Part shown: positions 26,000 through 26,821 of the stretch, piece after piece | Layout of the letters: the number at the start of each line of letters is the position of its first letter | How positions within the stretch are numbered: the first letter of the stretch is position 1 | Assembly (NCBI GenBank): GCA_900541935.1 | Contig: UQLZ01000030.1 | Coordinates: 1-26,821, forward strand | DNA: 26,821 nt | Direction: 5' to 3' | Source: an uncultured Prevotellaceae bacterium | GTDB taxonomy: Bacteria; Bacteroidota; Bacteroidia; Bacteroidales; Muribaculaceae | Program-made: the position numbers and the translations under genes | The notes under the pieces: generated by a model | The model's database searches: none | Told to the model about the DNA's origin: nothing | The model's input: only the letters and a program-made list of their open reading frames with translations

Positions 26000-26191
26000 T
26001 TAAAATGCTTCTATACAGTTAATATGTACCCAACCTAATTCTTCATCCCAAATTACATCAGGGTCATTTGCATACAAATTTGTAGTATCTTCTGGAATCT
26101 CATTTGATTTTATGGTTGGAATATCTATATCCTCATTACTTATACAGCTAACAGATAATAAAGCCGCAATAAAATATAATATCTTTCTCAT
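26000..26191 (-). CDS. Small putative lipoprotein
   Basis: 63 residues: MRKILYFIAALLSVSC is a short lipoprotein signal with Cys at 16 (relaxed Bacteroidetes lipobox). It is followed by ISNEDIDIP, with acidic residues close to the Cys as seen in Bacteroidetes surface-export signals. The remaining roughly 40 residues are acidic and end ELGWVHINCIEAF. No known domain recognised. Directly upstream of the lysozyme-like gene on the same strand, so probably co-transcribed. It could be an inhibitor or immunity partner, or simply a small cell-surface protein; that link is guesswork. Confidence 0.6.
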   Translation of the reverse strand: MRKILYFIAALLSVSCISNEDIDIPTIKSNEIPEDTTNLYANDPDVIWDEELGWVHINCIEAF

Positions 26192-26242
26192 CTTATTTTG
26201 GTTTTTATAAAGATTATATCTTTGATTTAGTATTTTCTAATA

Positions 26243-26250
26243 CAAAAGTA
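26243..26250 (-). promoter_or_regulatory. -7 box (TAnnTTTG) upstream of the lipoprotein gene
   Basis: Minus-strand TACTTTTG, 51 bases before the ATG. No -33 match at the expected spacing. Possible promoter for the lipoprotein/lysozyme-like pair. Confidence 0.35.
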
Positions 26251-26311
26251 ACAACCTACACCATAATGTTATAATGTTTTCTTTATTTTTTATTGCGTAG
26301 GTGCTACTTTT

Positions 26312-26327
26312 TGGCACAGTCTTTGCT
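26312..26327 (+). promoter_or_regulatory. Sigma-54 promoter of short unit B
   Basis: TGGCACAGTCTTTGCT matches TGGCAC-N5-TTGCW at every defined position (GG 26313-26314, GC 26325-26326). Predicted start near 26338. A short palindrome GTAG-GTG-CTAC lies just upstream (26297-26307). Confidence 0.75.
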
Positions 26328-26337
26328 GCATGAAATA

Positions 26338-26516
26338 GTAATGCTTGTATTGAGCGACAAAGACTTGTGCGGCGTGCAAAGTGTCATCAAATCGAATATC
26401 CTGCTAAAACAACTTACTGTGCAGGTTGTGGAAAGAGGCAGGAAGATTCTTAAAGTGCAAGATGTAAGCACGCCAAGAGGAGATAGCAGACACAATGCGA
26501 TTCTCCTCTTGTTATA
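26338..26516 (+). ncRNA. Short sigma-54-driven transcript B (candidate small RNA)
   Basis: About 175-180 nt, close in length to unit A. CCTGC (26400-26404) pairs with GCAGG (26421-26425), placing CAACTTACT (26410-26418) in the loop, as in A. It ends in a stem CAAGAGGAGA (26474-26483) / TCTCCTCTTG (26502-26511) followed by TTATATT, a less ideal T-run. A frame from ATG 26341 runs to 26574 and its residues KSNILLKQL resemble KSNSLLRNL of unit A, so a small leaderless protein is a real alternative. With ATG only about 3 nt from the predicted start and no ribosome site, RNA is favoured slightly. Confidence 0.48.
26474..26516 (+). terminator. Hairpin ending unit B
   Basis: A perfect 10-bp stem with an 18-base loop, then TTATATT. 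The weak T-run makes it less certain than those of A and C. Confidence 0.5.
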
Positions 26517-26557
26517 TTCAGCTCAATATTTTTTATTCGGTATCATTGTTTTATTTG

Positions 26558-26587
26558 ATTGTAAGTTTCAATAATAAACTATCTTTG
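26558..26587 (+). promoter_or_regulatory. Possible Bacteroidetes promoter at right edge
   Basis: ATTG (26558-26561), 18 bases, TATCTTTG (26580-26587). No clear plus-strand gene follows within the window, and the -7 box overlaps the 3' end of the 47-residue minus-strand ORF, so it may be chance. Confidence 0.25.
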
Positions 26588-26711
26588 CAGTAGCTTTTCT
26601 TAGATAATCAAATTTTAATCTTAAATCGTTATGAATGAAAGTAAAAATTTCAAAAGGAACATTCTCATTTGAGTTAAAGATTTCCTTTAGAGAAATATTG
26701 GCATTTGTCAT
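26568..26711 (-). CDS. Small hypothetical protein, 47 residues
   Basis: A minus-strand frame from ATG 26711 to TGA 26568. It begins MTNANISLKEIFNSNENVPF and continues EIFTFIHNDLRLKFDYLRKA. The composition (alternating charged and hydrophobic residues, few rare patterns) looks more like coding sequence than chance, but no family is recognised and it may be a truncated remnant. Upstream is a hairpin AACTGT-GTG-ACAGTT (26733-26747) and no clear promoter. Confidence 0.35.
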   Translation of the reverse strand: MTNANISLKEIFNSNENVPFEIFTFIHNDLRLKFDYLRKATAKIVYY

Positions 26712-26821
26712 GCTAATGCTTTAAGAAGTTAGAACTGTGTGACAGTTTAAATACTACTAAATCCATAATGACTAGTCCTAAATAAGCGTTACAAAAATTA
26801 CTACTTATTATAAGGACAAAA
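26712..26821. other. Right-edge AT-rich stretch
   Basis: Holds the small hairpin at 26733-26747 and otherwise nothing I can support. Confidence 0.4.

Noticed and set aside
26293..26574. 93-residue plus-strand ORF starting before the sigma-54 site
   Set aside because: Its first codons overlap the promoter, so it cannot be made in full from that start; only the part after 26341 is possible.
26699..26714. TGGCATTTGTCATGCT as a fourth sigma-54 site on plus
   Set aside because: GG-N10-GC spacing fits, but the -12 box reads ATGCT instead of TTGCT, it overlaps the start of the 47-residue ORF, and no transcript end or unit-like sequence follows.

Overview
The window looks like chromosomal DNA from an anaerobic, AT-rich member of the Bacteroidales. 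Three things suggest this. Several genes carry the Bacteroidetes-type promoter (NTTG, 19 bases, TAnnTTTG). The gene content fits (PPi-dependent phosphofructokinase, ETF/acyl-CoA dehydrogenase operon, NADP-type glutamate dehydrogenase, M13 peptidase, AddB-like Fe-S nuclease). The protein sequences read like Bacteroidales homologues. No rRNA, tRNA, CRISPR array or complete insertion sequence was seen.

Layout. (1) 119-3865, minus strand: operon etfB-etfA-acyl-CoA dehydrogenase. The dehydrogenase is split in two by what looks like a one-base deletion. (2) 3941-5030: ROK-family sugar kinase with its own terminator. (3) 5141-6606: glutamate dehydrogenase with promoter and terminator. (4) 6829-8179: NhaC-family Na+/H+ antiporter, whose promoter shows that the start codon is internal to the longest ORF. 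(5) 8290-10086, plus strand: PPi-dependent phosphofructokinase. (6) 10287-15291, minus: tightly packed metF-holB-AddB-like nuclease. (7) 15581-21856, minus: tightly packed tgt-lptF/G-ABC-F-M13 peptidase. (8) 21832-24658: divergent promoters, then clpB on plus, preceded by a textbook sigma-54 (-24/-12) site. (9) 24659-26821: a gene-poor accessory stretch. It has two further near-perfect sigma-54 sites, each followed by a unit of about 180 nt ending in a hairpin, plus a third plus-strand terminator hairpin. Between them lies a minus-strand pair encoding a tiny lipoprotein and a phage-lysozyme-like protein. A 47-residue ORF lies near the right edge.

How it fits together. Regions 1-5 are central energy and carbon/nitrogen metabolism (ETF-linked acyl-CoA reduction, sugar phosphorylation, PPi glycolysis, ammonium assimilation, Na+ cycling). 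Regions 6-7 are housekeeping (folate C1, replication clamp loader, DNA repair, queuosine, LPS export, ribosome-associated ABC-F, periplasmic proteolysis). The part most likely to be new is the sigma-54 cluster: the disaggregase clpB and two short, partly similar transcription units appear to share the same sigma factor within 4.3 kb. The two short units could be structured small RNAs or leaderless small-protein mRNAs; the sequence alone favours RNA but does not decide it.
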